Part shown: positions 1-10,981 of the stretch, one piece after another
Numbering within the stretch: the stretch's first letter is position 1
Layout: every line of letters starts with the position of its first letter
From: Candidatus Aalborgicola lynettensis
GTDB taxonomy: Bacteria > Pseudomonadota > Gammaproteobacteria > Burkholderiales > Burkholderiaceae_C
Reading direction: 5' to 3'
Assembly: GCA_016719405.1 (NCBI GenBank)
Contig: JADJZE010000002.1
Coordinates: 310,001-374,000 of the forward strand
Length of the DNA stretch: 64,000 nucleotides
The notes under the pieces: model-generated
Database searches by the model: none
What the model was told of the DNA's origin: nothing
Seen by the model: only the letters and a program-made list of their open reading frames with translations
Made by a program: the position numbers and the translations under genes

Positions 1-2116
1 CTGGCGGTAGTGGAGTTCCACCAACCCGACTCCAGCGGTGCTTACGTAAGCCGGCGTACGGGAGGTCAGTTGCCATTTGATACCCGCGCGTACGCCCATC
101 GCCATTTTGTGTTTCCCATTACCCTGCCCCCACACAGCGACCAGGTGGTGTATGTGCGCTTGCAGTCACAGCGTCCCATGTCCATTTTGGCCAAGCTGTG
201 GACGCCTGCGGCATTCGAACGGCACGAGCGAATCGACTATATCGGGCAGGCTTGGTATTTTGGTATTGCCAGCGCCATGGTTGTGTTCAATCTGCTGCTT
301 TTCATCGCCTTGCGTGACCTGATTTATGTGCGCTACGTGCTGTTTGTGATGGCCATGTCACTGACCATCGCCACCCAAAACGGGCTGATCAAGGAATTTG
401 TTTTGCAGGACGCGCCGTGGTGGTCCACCGTGGATGTGATGGTGGGTTTTTGTTTCACGGTATTTTTTGCGCTGGGGTTCATGCGCAATATGCTCAACAC
501 GCAACACGTTGCGCCCCGGCTGGATTCCATCGCACGCCTGTTGACCTGGAGCATGCCGCTGTGCGCAGTGGGCGTCATGCTGGCACAGCCGCTGGTCATT
601 CAGCCCCTGACCCGTTTTATTGCAGTGGTTGCGATGTTCATTCTGGCAACCGGCATCGTGTGCGCATGGCGGCGTGAACGCGTTGCCTATTTTTTCCTGG
701 CTGCGTTTGGTTTGTTGTGCCTGGCCGGGGTGCTGGTCGTGGCGCGCTCACTTGGTGTACTGGCACCTTCGTTCTGGACGGAGAATGCACTGCGCATCAG
801 TTCCGGGCTGGAGATGTTGTTGCTTGCTTTTGCGCTGGCAGACCGGTTTAACGTGATGCGCCAGGAAAAGGTCAATGCCCAGCGCGCCGCCATTGCCACC
901 CAGCAGCGTTTGGTCGAAACCTTGCAGAACTCCGAACGGGAATTGGAGCAACGGGTGGCCCTGCGCACGGCAGAGCTGGACCAAAAAAATCAGGATTTGC
1001 GCCAAGCGATTGCCTCACGTGAGGACGTCGAGCGCATCGCCCGTCACGACATCAAAACACCGCTTGGCAGCCTCGCAGCCGGGCCCGGGTTACTGCGTGC
1101 CGGTGGTGATACAAGCCCACATGGGGAAGTTATCCTGGGCATGATGGAGAAGGCCGCCAACCGGGCGTTGGATATGGTGAACTTGTCACTGGATTTGTAC
1201 CAGATGGAAAACGGCAGCTACGTGTTTCACCCACGTACCGTGCACTTGAGCGAAATCCTTCAATCGGTGGTTCACGATCTGGGAGTACATGCACATTCCA
1301 AGTCGGTGCAGCTGGTTATTGCCGCCCCGGAGTCGGCGGTTTATGTGCAGGGTGATGACTCGCTGTGTTATTCCATTGTTGCCAACCTGACAAAAAATGC
1401 CATTGAAGCCGCACCGGAACATTCCACGGTGACCCTGACGGTGGTGGAGGGCCCCTGGGTCCAGCTTCAAATCCATAACAACGGCGAGGTACCGGCTGAA
1501 CTGAAGGCGCACTTTTTTGCCAAGTACAGCACCTCCGGGAAGAAAGGTGGATCGGGTCTGGGTACCTATTCAGCCCAATTGCTGGCACGCGTACAGGGCG
1601 GCACCCTCAACATGGCGTCCAGCGCCAGTGCAGGAACCACCCTCACACTCACGTTGGCCCACGCCGATGCACCCGCCGCAGCCACATCGGTCGTCGCGCA
1701 TGCTGAAGGCCATGCAGAGCCATCGATTCACGCGACTGCGTCCGATTGGCCGCCTTTAAAGGTACTGGTGGTGGATGACGATGATTTCAATCTCATGGTG
1801 ATTGACTCCTATTTGCCACAGCCACCGCTGCAGGTAAGCACCGCCGCCAATGGCCGTCTGGCCCTGCAAGCAGTGGCGCAAGCTCGGCCCGACATCATCA
1901 TCCTGGACGTCGAAATGCCGATCATGGGTGGATTGGAGGCCCTGGAACGTATTCGGGAGTACCAGGCAACACATGGGCAGAAACCCAGCTACGTGGCCGC
2001 ATATTCCGGCAGCGACGATCCACAAAGTCTGCGCAATTACCTGGCAGCGGGTTTTGATGTTTGCCTCAAAAAACCCAGTTCGCGCGCAGCCGTCCTGGCG
2101 CTGCTGGTGCAAGGAA

Positions 2117-2133
<17 letters not shown>
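1..2133 (+). CDS. Hybrid sensor histidine kinase with 7TMR-DISM membrane module and receiver domain (5' end outside window)
   Basis: The frame is open to base 1, so the N-terminus and any signal peptide lie outside the window; the GTG at 10 is only the first start codon visible. In order the protein shows the end of an extracytoplasmic beta-rich domain, seven hydrophobic segments (about residues 80-285), a coiled coil (about 295-335), a histidine-kinase core whose H-box reads RHDIKTPLGS, an ATPase domain with an N-box (NLTKNAIEAA) and a G-box (GSGLGTYSA), and a C-terminal receiver domain with the acidic patch VVDDDD, phosphoacceptor LDVEMP and late lysine KKP. This order is that of 7TMR-DISM hybrid kinases, which sense an unknown, probably carbohydrate-like or lipid, ligand and pass phosphate on to a separate protein. 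No partner regulator is adjacent. Confidence 0.9.
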
Positions 2134-3175
<1,042 letters not shown>

Positions 3176-3189
3176 CCAGCGGCAGAGAG

Positions 3190-4728
3190 TTATGCCACCG
3201 CTTCGTTTACGGGTCCTGGCTTGCGCGGCGCCTTTTGCTGTGCCTTCTGTGGCTTGGAGGCTACCACCTTCAACTGGGGACGGCTGGCTGCCGTTGGACG
3301 CGGTTTGCGCCGGGTAACCGGTTGCACCAGTGCAATGTACTCTTGGAAACTGTCGCGCAAACACTGGGCAAACACCTCGGGGTCGGGCAACTGCTCGTAG
3401 CAGGCCGTAAACGAAATCACAATGGTACTGTTGTATCCGGTTACCGAGAACACCAACCCCATACCATCAGAGATAGGCATGATTGCGGATAAATAGGTCA
3501 ATCGGGCGCCACGCAAATACAAAGGTACATTCGCCCCGGGCACGTTGGTAATGGCACAATTGCCCAAAGGCGCCCAGCCCCCCAATAGCGCGGACGCAGA
3601 ACGCAGCATCTTGCTGGTGGCAGCGATGGCCACCGATGGGGCGTGTTGTGCGAGATTGGTCAACTCTCGGGCGCTGACGGCCTGCGCCATGACGCTCGAT
3701 GACGAACTGGCTTTCTGGATGGCCACCAAGCGCCGCACTGGGTCTGCAATGTCCGTACCCAAGCCAATATGTACCCAGGAAAAAGCAGAACCGGACTCGG
3801 AACCCGCTCCGCTGTTCAAAGCAATGGGGGCCACCGTGACCATGCTTTGGGATGGCAATTCGCCTTGCAGACTCAAATACCGCCGCAAGCCACCAGCACA
3901 CACGGCCAGAACGACATCGTTGACCGTTGCTCTGGGCGCTAAAGATCGAATGGCCTTGAAATCTTCGAGTGCAAATCTGCGCGTTTCAAATACCCGGTGC
4001 GACGACACCTCGGTATTGAAACGGGTGATTGGGAACTGATGGGGCCGCTCCATGAGCTCGCCCACAAATGTGGCAACCGTTGACTTGAGCGATGTCCAAC
4101 TGGCGCTCAAGGGTTGCATGACGCGCAGCGGCAAAGTGGCCATATTGAGACCCGCCAAACACAGCAACAACAAATTGCCTGGAGCTGCTTCCGGGAACCA
4201 CGGTACAGCCGGTGTTGGTGCGGGTGTATCAGGGGACAGATCGTGAAGCAGCGTCGTGATTTCGTTCCCGTGCGCAACGTCAATCGCAGCATGGTGAATT
4301 TTGAGCAATACCGCGAAACTGCCCACAGGCAGGTCCAAAAAGCTGTCCAGACCTTCGATTACATACATTTCCCACAATGGACGGTGCAAATCCAGTGGAC
4401 GGGCATGAATGCGTGACGACTGGATACAAAACTGCCGCCAATCACCCGGTTTGGGTAAGGCGATGTGGCGAACGTGGTAATCGATATTGAAATTCTCATC
4501 CTCCACCCAGTACGGATAGTCCAGATCAAGTGGTACGCGCAGAATTTTTTCCCGGAAATTGGGCAGTCGCCCAAGGCGACTCTCGACATGGGCACGAATT
4601 TGCTTGAAGCGAACTACCCCACCCGGCGCAGTTGACTGGTCATATATGTGGAGCAATGTGACATTTGAGTTGGCGTGTGCAGTGTCGGAATAAATGAAGG
4701 CCGCGTCAGTTTCGCTCAGTTGTCGCAT
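3190..4728 (-). CDS. Wax ester synthase/diacylglycerol acyltransferase (WS/DGAT) family O-acyltransferase
   Basis: 512 residues; WS/DGAT enzymes are usually about 450-500. The N-terminus (LSETDAAFIYSDT) and the active-site region around residues 145-151 identify the family, which transfers fatty acyl groups from acyl-CoA to alcohols or diacylglycerol at the membrane surface. The catalytic motif is normally HHXXXDG; here it reads HHAAIDV, keeping both histidines and the aspartate but replacing the final glycine by valine. The C-terminal NVPGANVPLYL and the ISF-type strand near the end are typical. The last ~45 residues are a basic Lys/Pro-rich extension. The gene starts 16 bp after the end of the alpha/beta hydrolase gene, so the two are probably co-transcribed. 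Substrate cannot be told from sequence. Confidence 0.88.
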   Translation of the reverse strand: MRQLSETDAAFIYSDTAHANSNVTLLHIYDQSTAPGGVVRFKQIRAHVESRLGRLPNFREKILRVPLDLDYPYWVEDENFNIDYHVRHIALPKPGDWRQFCIQSSRIHARPLDLHRPLWEMYVIEGLDSFLDLPVGSFAVLLKIHHAAIDVAHGNEITTLLHDLSPDTPAPTPAVPWFPEAAPGNLLLLCLAGLNMATLPLRVMQPLSASWTSLKSTVATFVGELMERPHQFPITRFNTEVSSHRVFETRRFALEDFKAIRSLAPRATVNDVVLAVCAGGLRRYLSLQGELPSQSMVTVAPIALNSGAGSESGSAFSWVHIGLGTDIADPVRRLVAIQKASSSSSVMAQAVSARELTNLAQHAPSVAIAATSKMLRSASALLGGWAPLGNCAITNVPGANVPLYLRGARLTYLSAIMPISDGMGLVFSVTGYNSTIVISFTACYEQLPDPEVFAQCLRDSFQEYIALVQPVTRRKPRPTAASRPQLKVVASKPQKAQQKAPRKPGPVNEAVA

Positions 4729-4744
4729 GGATCTCTTTCTTCAA

Positions 4745-5596
4745 TCAGGAAGCAATAGCGGCAGAACTCTGCCCGGACCGCCTGCGACAGGTTGTAATGG
4801 ACAACACACGCCGCAGCAGGCCTTTGGGCTCAAACGGCTTCCAGTCGTTTTCTGGCTGCGCCAGGCGATCTGCAACGATGGACAGAACAATGCCGTTAAA
4901 AACCAATCCGACATGGCTTCCCGGAACCTGAATGTTTTCGTGCAAAGCCGGATCGCCATCAATCGTCGCTTCCTGTGGCGGGACCACGCCGTCAGACAAC
5001 GAATACAGGCAACTGGTAGGAATCGCCAAACGCCGATGCTCCCGCATAGACTTGACACGGGGCTGCATCATGTGGGCCGAAGCACCGAGACGATGGGCCA
5101 CCAGACGGTACAGCGCCCTGACGGTAGGCGGTGACTGGTTGCCCGCGGTATCCACACTCACAGGGCTCCCCAGGGTGATGACAGATCGCACGCATTCAAG
5201 GGCACTCTCCGCACCATGAATTGAAAAGACGCCACCCAAACTCCAACCAACCAGGCTCACCTTACGCCCGGTAATGTGGTGCAGATAGCGAATCTTTTGC
5301 TGCAAAGCGTTGGCATGCTTGGTGCGAAAACCGACATTGCGACCCAGACCCCACGTGTGCACGTCGTAACCCTTGTTCTGCAAAAAAAGCTTCAGGGCAA
5401 TCAGGGTCGATTCACCGGCCATGAAACCAGGCAACAGCAACACGGGATGACCATCGCCGCGTGGAACTTCCATCAACAACGGTAACGAAGTCGGTAACAG
5501 CGCCATCTCCAACAAAGCGCGTGCTTCCATGAGCGAGCTCAGCGTACTGGGCGAGCCGACATGGGTATGACGGACAACGGGACGACGTCTATGCAT
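4745..5596 (-). CDS. Alpha/beta-fold hydrolase (putative lipase/esterase)
   Basis: 283 residues. The nucleophile elbow GWSLGG fits GXSXG, a strand-oxyanion region VLLLPGFMAG precedes it, and a late GSHVG supplies the probable catalytic histidine. I chose the ATG at 5596 because an AGGAG sits 8 bases upstream; an in-frame start at 5626 lacks this. It is first in the minus-strand group with the WS/DGAT and DUF3108 genes, which suggests a role in storage-lipid or acyl-ester turnover. That role is inference, since the fold is catalytically broad. No signal peptide is evident, so the enzyme is probably cytoplasmic. Confidence 0.8.
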   Translation of the reverse strand: MHRRRPVVRHTHVGSPSTLSSLMEARALLEMALLPTSLPLLMEVPRGDGHPVLLLPGFMAGESTLIALKLFLQNKGYDVHTWGLGRNVGFRTKHANALQQKIRYLHHITGRKVSLVGWSLGGVFSIHGAESALECVRSVITLGSPVSVDTAGNQSPPTVRALYRLVAHRLGASAHMMQPRVKSMREHRRLAIPTSCLYSLSDGVVPPQEATIDGDPALHENIQVPGSHVGLVFNGIVLSIVADRLAQPENDWKPFEPKGLLRRVLSITTCRRRSGQSSAAIAS

Positions 5597-6164
5597 ATGG
5601 CTAACTCCTGTGACACACAAACACAAGCATCACTATCAATTTTTCAGTCTAAAGGGTATTGGGATCCAAAAACTTAGGAGAGCTACCTAATACAGTTGAT
5701 GTATGTCACGTTTATGTCAGCCTACTGACAGGTTTAGTCAAAACGATGGGCGGAAACCTGCGGAAAACGGACCGGAAAACGCCTGCTCGGACACGGTGCT
5801 CAACCGGCACCAGTACGCAAGCCGCTCGCGCGGACGGGGTGGTGACACCGCACGGGCAATGTTGCCACGCCATGGTCGGTCGCTGGGGCCGCGGCGCCGG
5901 CCGGCCTCGCCTGCCGCGCGCCTGGCCCCTGGAATGACGTTGCTGAAACGGAATTGGCTGCGATCGGTACCAGATCACGGTCAAAACCGTCACCCGACCC
6001 AGCAGGTCCCGCTGCGCCAGCGCGTTGTGGATCCAACTCTGCCGCACGCCCACTGAAATTGACCACTGCTATTAAACGGCTCCAGTCTAAGCGCCGGGTT
6101 ACGGCTTCAGCAAGCATGTCAACGAAAGACCTGTGCCGTTAGATAGACGTCCATCGTACACAGC
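5597..6164. other. Non-coding stretch with a short inverted repeat
   Basis: No open frame here has convincing codon use or family resemblance. The part next to the hydrolase gene is AT-richer and contains TGTCAG-CCTA-CTGACA (5715-5730), a perfect 6-bp inverted repeat with a 4-base spacer about 120 bp upstream of the hydrolase start. It could be an operator for a regulator of the lipid operon, which is speculative. From about 5740 to 6160 the DNA is GC-rich and I recognise nothing in it. Confidence 0.5.
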
Positions 6165-6207
6165 GCACAAAACAAACAGCCGCCAGAACTTGCATTCAGG
6201 CGGCTGC
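6165..6207 (-). terminator. Rho-independent terminator after rpsI
   Basis: Read on the minus strand, CAGCCGCC pairs with GGCGGCTG across a 14-base loop (stem 6177-6184 with 6199-6206) and is followed by TTTGTTTTG. It lies about 40 bp after the rpsI stop codon, as expected for the end of the rplM-rpsI operon. Confidence 0.8.
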
Positions 6208-6247
6208 ATCCATTGCAACAGCGTTTCGCTGTCGCCGTAGGCGCGGA

Positions 6248-6640
6248 TTAACGCTTGGAGAACTGCTTGCGACGGCGAGCGCCGTGGAAACCGACCTTCT
6301 TACGTTCGACCTCACGCGCGTCACGCGTCACGAAGCCTGCTTGACTCAAGGTTGACTTGAGCGTTGCATCGTAGTCAATCAGGGCGCGGGTGATACCGTG
6401 GCGCACGGCACCGGCTTGACCGGACTCACCACCACCGGCAACGTTAACCATGACGTCAAAGGTTTCGGCGTGGTTGGTCAGCAACAGGGGCTGCTTGCAG
6501 ATCATGATGGACGTTGCACGACCAAAGAACTTGTCAATGGCCTTTCCATTGACAACGATTTGGCCGGAGCCTTTTTTCAGAAACACGCGGGCGACGCTGG
6601 ATTTGCGACGGCCGGTGCCATTGTTCCATTCACCGATCAT
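6248..6640 (-). CDS. rpsI: 30S ribosomal protein S9
   Basis: 130 residues, the normal S9 length. It shows the family sequence GTGRRKSSVARVFL near the start, and the C-terminal tail ends in the invariant basic KKVGFHGARRRKQFSKR-type stretch that reaches the P-site tRNA. The start overlaps the rplM stop by 4 bp (ATGA), so the pair is translationally coupled, as in most bacteria. Confidence 0.98.
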   Translation of the reverse strand: MIGEWNNGTGRRKSSVARVFLKKGSGQIVVNGKAIDKFFGRATSIMICKQPLLLTNHAETFDVMVNVAGGGESGQAGAVRHGITRALIDYDATLKSTLSQAGFVTRDAREVERKKVGFHGARRRKQFSKR

Positions 6641-7107
6641 TTGGCGGCCTCACGTTTCACTGCATTGGCGGAAATACCAGGAATGTCCAGAACCTTGGGC
6701 TGCTGGGCGGTGTGAGGGTGCTCAGCACCACCGTAGACCTTGAGCTTCTTGATCATGGCGTAGCCCAGAGGGCCTTTTGGCAACATGCCCTTGACGGCTT
6801 TTTCCAAAGCACGGCCAGGAAACTTGTTTTGCATGTCACGAAAGTTGGTGGACGAGATACCGCCGGGGTAACCCGAATGGCGGTAGTACACCTTGTCCAG
6901 GGATTTGGCCCCTGTGACGCGCAGCTGGGCTGCATTGGTGACGATGATGAAATCGCCGGTATCGACGTGAGGCGTGTAAATGGCCTTGTGTTTGCCGCGC
7001 AAACGGAGAGCAACTTCGCTGGCTACTCGTCCGAGGACCTTGTCGGTCGCGTCAATCACAAACCACTCGTGCACGACCTCAGCGGGTTTTGCGCTGAAAG
7101 TTGACAT
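6637..7107 (-). CDS. rplM: 50S ribosomal protein L13
   Basis: The protein carries the L13 hallmarks WFVIDATDKVLGR, DKVYYRHSGYPGG and GMLPKGPLG. It is 156 residues against about 142 in most bacteria; the surplus is a short alanine/lysine tail after the conserved region. First gene of the rplM-rpsI operon. The ~145 bp upstream, between rplM and the kinase gene, hold its promoter and leader, but I could not define a conserved leader structure. Confidence 0.98.
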   Translation of the reverse strand: MSTFSAKPAEVVHEWFVIDATDKVLGRVASEVALRLRGKHKAIYTPHVDTGDFIIVTNAAQLRVTGAKSLDKVYYRHSGYPGGISSTNFRDMQNKFPGRALEKAVKGMLPKGPLGYAMIKKLKVYGGAEHPHTAQQPKVLDIPGISANAVKREAAK

Positions 7108-7254
7108 GAGAATTTCCTAGTAAGGAGTGGGTTTGGCGGGTTCTTTTCCACGGTCGGGGCTCCTTCTGATGGGAATCTCTTAGGTGGGGATCAAGCTTCG
7201 CCGCGGAACCACAAATTCGCTGCGAAGCCTGCCATTATACAAAATGCCGGAAAA

Positions 7255-9015
7255 TTAGGGAAGCCGCTCCCGATTACGTCCCTCCCAACGTTTGCGATCC
7301 TCAATACAAATGGGCAGATTCGCATTCTCTGGCTTTTGGCATTCACGGTAGACACACATGGATCGGGTGAATACATTGGCGGCCGCACAAATTTCTTGCT
7401 GCTCCGCTTGCGCCGGAGGGTTTGTTGCCACACCACCAGCTGTGGCATTCACGGGTTTTGTAGTCCCCGGAGCCACTTTTGGGAGCATCGCCGTTGTTTT
7501 CCCATCTGGTGCAATAGATCGCGCGCTCGGCTTGACCTCTGTCGCAAGGGGACGCATAGGCACTGGCGCCACCACCTTGGACGGAACGGAGGCAGATATC
7601 GGTTGAAGTTGAGGTTGCGCTCGTGTTTCGAGTACCTCTTTAACCTCCGGTACCGATGTTGGCTCAGATACCGCGGAAATCACCTGCGCAGTTGCGGGTA
7701 CAGGCACGGCGGTGGGCGCCGCCGGATTTGACGACGCATCGATCCTGTCGGTAAATGATCCGTTGTAAAACACTCCCACGGCGGCAAGGGCCACAAATAC
7801 GACACCCAACAGCACCAGTCCAACACCGATTGCGTGGTCACGCAACCACGCGGTCACCACATCAAACCTAAGACCTCCCCCATTCGGCAGTCTCACATGC
7901 CGGTCATCACCGGCGTAAGCCACAGGGCATGTTGGCAGACTTGCCTGGGTGTTGGTCCCATCATGCATGGCACCCAAAGTAACCCCATCACCCAACTGTA
8001 CGCGCCAATCAAAACTGGCCATGCGCTTGGGGGTGCGCAAGCGCAACTCGCGGGCAAACGTTTCGGCATCTTTGGTGCGTTTGGCCGGCTGTATGGTCAG
8101 CGCATGGTCGATCGCGCGCACAAAAGCCGAAGAGTAGGATTGTCCGAAATGGGTTTCCACGGTTTTGGCGACCGATGCAATGGTGGGCATGCGGTCCCGT
8201 ACCACCCGAAAAGTGGCAGGTAAAGGCGCCTCGTTGCATAGGCAACCGTGCACCACAGCGGCCAATGCGTAAAGATCCGTCCAAGGCCCTTCTTTGAGAT
8301 CATGCGCATCCGCATACTGCTCAATCGGCGCGTAATTGACCTTCAAAATCGCCGTATGCTTGCGGCTACTTTCCACTACGGCGTGTCGCGCTGCACCCAA
8401 ATCCAGCAAAACCGGCGGCCCCACATCTTGCAAGAAGATGTTGTCCGGCGACACATCACGGTGCAAGGTACCATTGGCATGTAACACCTTCAAGGCCTCC
8501 AGCACCGACCACATGACTGCACGCAGCCAGACCTCTGGCGGGGGGCCACTCATCAATGAACGGGCCTGCTTGAGCGTAATGCCACTGTAGAGTGGCATAG
8601 CCATGTAGGCGGTATTGTTCTCTTCCCATACACGGTAGACCTTGACCAGTGACGGGTGGTCAAACTGGGCCAGCAAGCGGGCTTCGGCCATGAAGGAGGC
8701 CAATCCGGTCATGAAGGACTGTGTATCAGCAGTGGAACGCGCCGATACCTGTAAACTGACCGCACGCCCCACCAAACTGGTGGGCATGTACTCTTTGATC
8801 GCCACCGCGCGGTGCAAGGAGTGGTCGTAGCCGCGGTACACCATGCCAAAACCACCCACACCGAGCAAACCCTGCACCTCGAACTCGCCCAGCATGGTAC
8901 CGGGCGGCAGGGCATCCATGTGGCTAAGGGGGGCCGCTGGCTGTGCTTCGGTGGGGGCTTCGTCACCCATCATGGTTGTGGTCGTGTCATGGTCATGCGA
9001 AACATCGCCCGGCAA
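7255..9015 (-). CDS. Membrane-anchored serine/threonine protein kinase (Hanks type)
   Basis: 586 residues. The kinase domain (about residues 45-335) has the glycine loop GVGGFG, the ATP-binding lysine in VAIKE (~74), the catalytic loop HRDVSPDN (~185-192), and DLG in place of DFG (~205-207). A single membrane segment (GLVLLGVVFVALAAVGVFY) lies near residue 400. It is followed by a Pro/Ala/Thr-rich outer region and a short cysteine-bearing C-terminus (about EQQEICAAANVFTRSMCVY). The cytoplasmic kinase is thus tethered to a probable periplasmic sensor tail. The start is uncertain: TTG 9015 has an AGGA upstream but distant, while ATG 8973 has no ribosome site. The gene is monocistronic and divergent from rlmJ, 65 bp away. 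Confidence 0.9.
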   Translation of the reverse strand: MPGDVSHDHDTTTTMMGDEAPTEAQPAAPLSHMDALPPGTMLGEFEVQGLLGVGGFGMVYRGYDHSLHRAVAIKEYMPTSLVGRAVSLQVSARSTADTQSFMTGLASFMAEARLLAQFDHPSLVKVYRVWEENNTAYMAMPLYSGITLKQARSLMSGPPPEVWLRAVMWSVLEALKVLHANGTLHRDVSPDNIFLQDVGPPVLLDLGAARHAVVESSRKHTAILKVNYAPIEQYADAHDLKEGPWTDLYALAAVVHGCLCNEAPLPATFRVVRDRMPTIASVAKTVETHFGQSYSSAFVRAIDHALTIQPAKRTKDAETFARELRLRTPKRMASFDWRVQLGDGVTLGAMHDGTNTQASLPTCPVAYAGDDRHVRLPNGGGLRFDVVTAWLRDHAIGVGLVLLGVVFVALAAVGVFYNGSFTDRIDASSNPAAPTAVPVPATAQVISAVSEPTSVPEVKEVLETRAQPQLQPISASVPSKVVAPVPMRPLATEVKPSARSIAPDGKTTAMLPKVAPGTTKPVNATAGGVATNPPAQAEQQEICAAANVFTRSMCVYRECQKPENANLPICIEDRKRWEGRNRERLP

Positions 9016-9080
9016 ACGATAACGTCCATCCTGAAATCAATCAAACCCTCGGCAGAGGGCTGCGCTCGCTATCATAGGGG

Positions 9081-9971
9081 ATGTTCAGTTATCGACACGC
9101 ATTCCACGCTGGCAACCACGCCGATGTTCTTAAACACACTGTATTGCTCGCCGTTTTGCGACATTTGACGCAAAAAGACACCGCCTTTACCGTATTCGAC
9201 ACCCATGCTGGCGCAGGCTTGTACCGTCTGGATGGCGACTATGCGCAAACCAGTGCCGAGGCCGCAGAGGGCTTCCTCAAACTGGTTGCCAGTACCCCGC
9301 CCAACCCCGTTGCACCCATCTTGCAAGATTACCTCGACATGGTGGCCAGTTTCAACAAAGCGGGTAGCCACAAGGTGTATCCGGGGTCACCATTCATCAT
9401 TCAAAGCTTGTTGCGCGATCGCGACAAACTCAAACTGTTTGAGTTGCATCCCACCGACAGCAAAACGCTCACGGCCAACATTGCCCAATTGGAAGCAGGA
9501 CGCCAGGTCGCTATTCTGCGTGAGGACGGTTTTGAGGGAATCAAAAAGTTTCTGCCCCCACCCTCGCGCCGCGCTTTGGTGCTGTGCGATCCCAGCTATG
9601 AGTTAAAGGGCGACTACGGCCGCGTGGTCACCATGGTGGCCGATGCATTGCAGCGTTTTGCCATCGGCACCTACGCCGTCTGGTACCCCATCATCCCGCG
9701 TCCCGAAGCGCATGACCTGCCCAAAAAACTCAAGACCTTGGCCAACAAGGCAGGCAAAAGCTGGCTGGGCGCCACGCTCACGGTCAAATCCAGCAAACTG
9801 CTGCAAGACGACGCGGGGGAAACCATTCGCCCTGGCTTGCCAGCCAGCGGCATGTTCATCATCAACCCGCCGCACACGCTCCGGGCGTCACTGCAGCTGG
9901 CCTTGCCCCAGATGGTGGCGACACTGCGGCAAGATGCCAACGCCACATTTACGCTGGAGTCCGGCGGCTGA
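9081..9971 (+). CDS. rlmJ: 23S rRNA (adenine(2030)-N6)-methyltransferase
   Basis: The N-terminus MFSYRHAFHAGNHADVLKH is diagnostic of RlmJ (YhiR), as is DPSYELKGDY, the DPPYE-type catalytic motif of N6-adenine methyltransferases, here with Ser in place of the second Pro. At 296 residues it is close to the ~280 of the E. coli enzyme. It methylates A2030 of 23S rRNA using S-adenosylmethionine. It is convergent with metF, 13 bp apart. Confidence 0.96.
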   Translation: MFSYRHAFHAGNHADVLKHTVLLAVLRHLTQKDTAFTVFDTHAGAGLYRLDGDYAQTSAEAAEGFLKLVASTPPNPVAPILQDYLDMVASFNKAGSHKVYPGSPFIIQSLLRDRDKLKLFELHPTDSKTLTANIAQLEAGRQVAILREDGFEGIKKFLPPPSRRALVLCDPSYELKGDYGRVVTMVADALQRFAIGTYAVWYPIIPRPEAHDLPKKLKTLANKAGKSWLGATLTVKSSKLLQDDAGETIRPGLPASGMFIINPPHTLRASLQLALPQMVATLRQDANATFTLESGG

Positions 9972-9984
9972 AAGGTTTTCCGGG

Positions 9985-10968
9985 TCACAAACGGGGCCGC
10001 ATTAGGACCGACAGCGGCGGCCGCCATCGCTTGGCGATATACGTTCCGGGGGCCGATGCGGCTTTTGTTTCAGCGCTTGTGCGCACCGGCGTCACGCACG
10101 CCAACAACCCGCCCCTATTTAAGGCCTTAGCTAAACCCAGGCGCTGGCACAGCGCCAAGGTGGCGGCGCTTTGGTTCATGGTGTAGAAATGCAAGGCAGG
10201 TGCCCCGCCGGCACGCAGTTGTTCGCACAAATTGGTGACCACATCCAGTCCAAAAGCTTTGATGGATGCCAGGTCGTCACCGTAGCTTTGCAGGCGTAGG
10301 CGAATCCAGCGCGGAATTTCCGCCCCGCACGCATCCGAGAAACGCATCAGTTGCGTGGAACTGCCAATCGGCATGATGCCGGGCACCACCGGAATATCCA
10401 GCCCTAGAGCGTCCATGTCTTCGACAAAACGGAAATACGCATCGGCGTTGTAAAAATACTGGGTAATGGCCGAATCGGCGCCCGCGCGCACCTTGGCAGC
10501 AAAAGCCTGCAGGTCGCTGGCGGGGCTCTTGGCCTGGGGATGTGTCTCGGGGTAGGCCGCCACTTCAATGTGGAAGTCAGCGCCCGTCTCCGAACGGATA
10601 AAGGCCACCAGGTCACTGGCGTACTGGAATTCGCCGCCATTGCCGTAGCCACTGGGCAAATCACCCCGCAGCGCCACCAGGCGCTTCACCCCCATGGATT
10701 TGAGCGTAGCCAGCTGGTCGCGCACGGTGTCGCGGGTGGCGCCGATACACGAGAAGTGGGAGGCTGCACTGACGCCTTCGGCCAGAATATCGCGCACGGT
10801 ATTGAAGGTACCTTCCTGGGTCGAACCACCGGCACCAAACGTCACCGAGCAAAACTCCGGTTTCAAGGCATACAACTGCTGGCGCACGGTGCGCAACTTT
10901 TCAACGCCCTCCGACGTTTTGGGTGGAAAAAATTCAAGACTGACGGGAATTCTCAAGGTTGGAGGCAT
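9985..10968 (-). CDS. metF: 5,10-methylenetetrahydrofolate reductase
   Basis: 327 residues from the ATG at 10968. That start places the family opening VSLEFFPPKT at residue 8 and leaves 13 bp after the tlyA stop; the frame stays open further upstream but that part resembles nothing. The FAD-binding barrel features SVTFGAGGST, CIGATRD and LRGD are clear. The enzyme makes 5-methyl-THF for methionine synthesis. It is the last gene of an ahcY-tlyA-metF operon under the SAH riboswitch, consistent with methyl-cycle recovery. Confidence 0.97.
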   Translation of the reverse strand: MPPTLRIPVSLEFFPPKTSEGVEKLRTVRQQLYALKPEFCSVTFGAGGSTQEGTFNTVRDILAEGVSAASHFSCIGATRDTVRDQLATLKSMGVKRLVALRGDLPSGYGNGGEFQYASDLVAFIRSETGADFHIEVAAYPETHPQAKSPASDLQAFAAKVRAGADSAITQYFYNADAYFRFVEDMDALGLDIPVVPGIMPIGSSTQLMRFSDACGAEIPRWIRLRLQSYGDDLASIKAFGLDVVTNLCEQLRAGGAPALHFYTMNQSAATLALCQRLGLAKALNRGGLLACVTPVRTSAETKAASAPGTYIAKRWRPPLSVLMRPRL

Positions 10969-10981
10969 GGCTCTCTCTTGT

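Noticed and set aside
5712..6053. Possible small genes between the hydrolase gene and rpsI
   Set aside because: Arg/Ala/Pro-rich frames on both strands, no ribosome site, no family resemblance.
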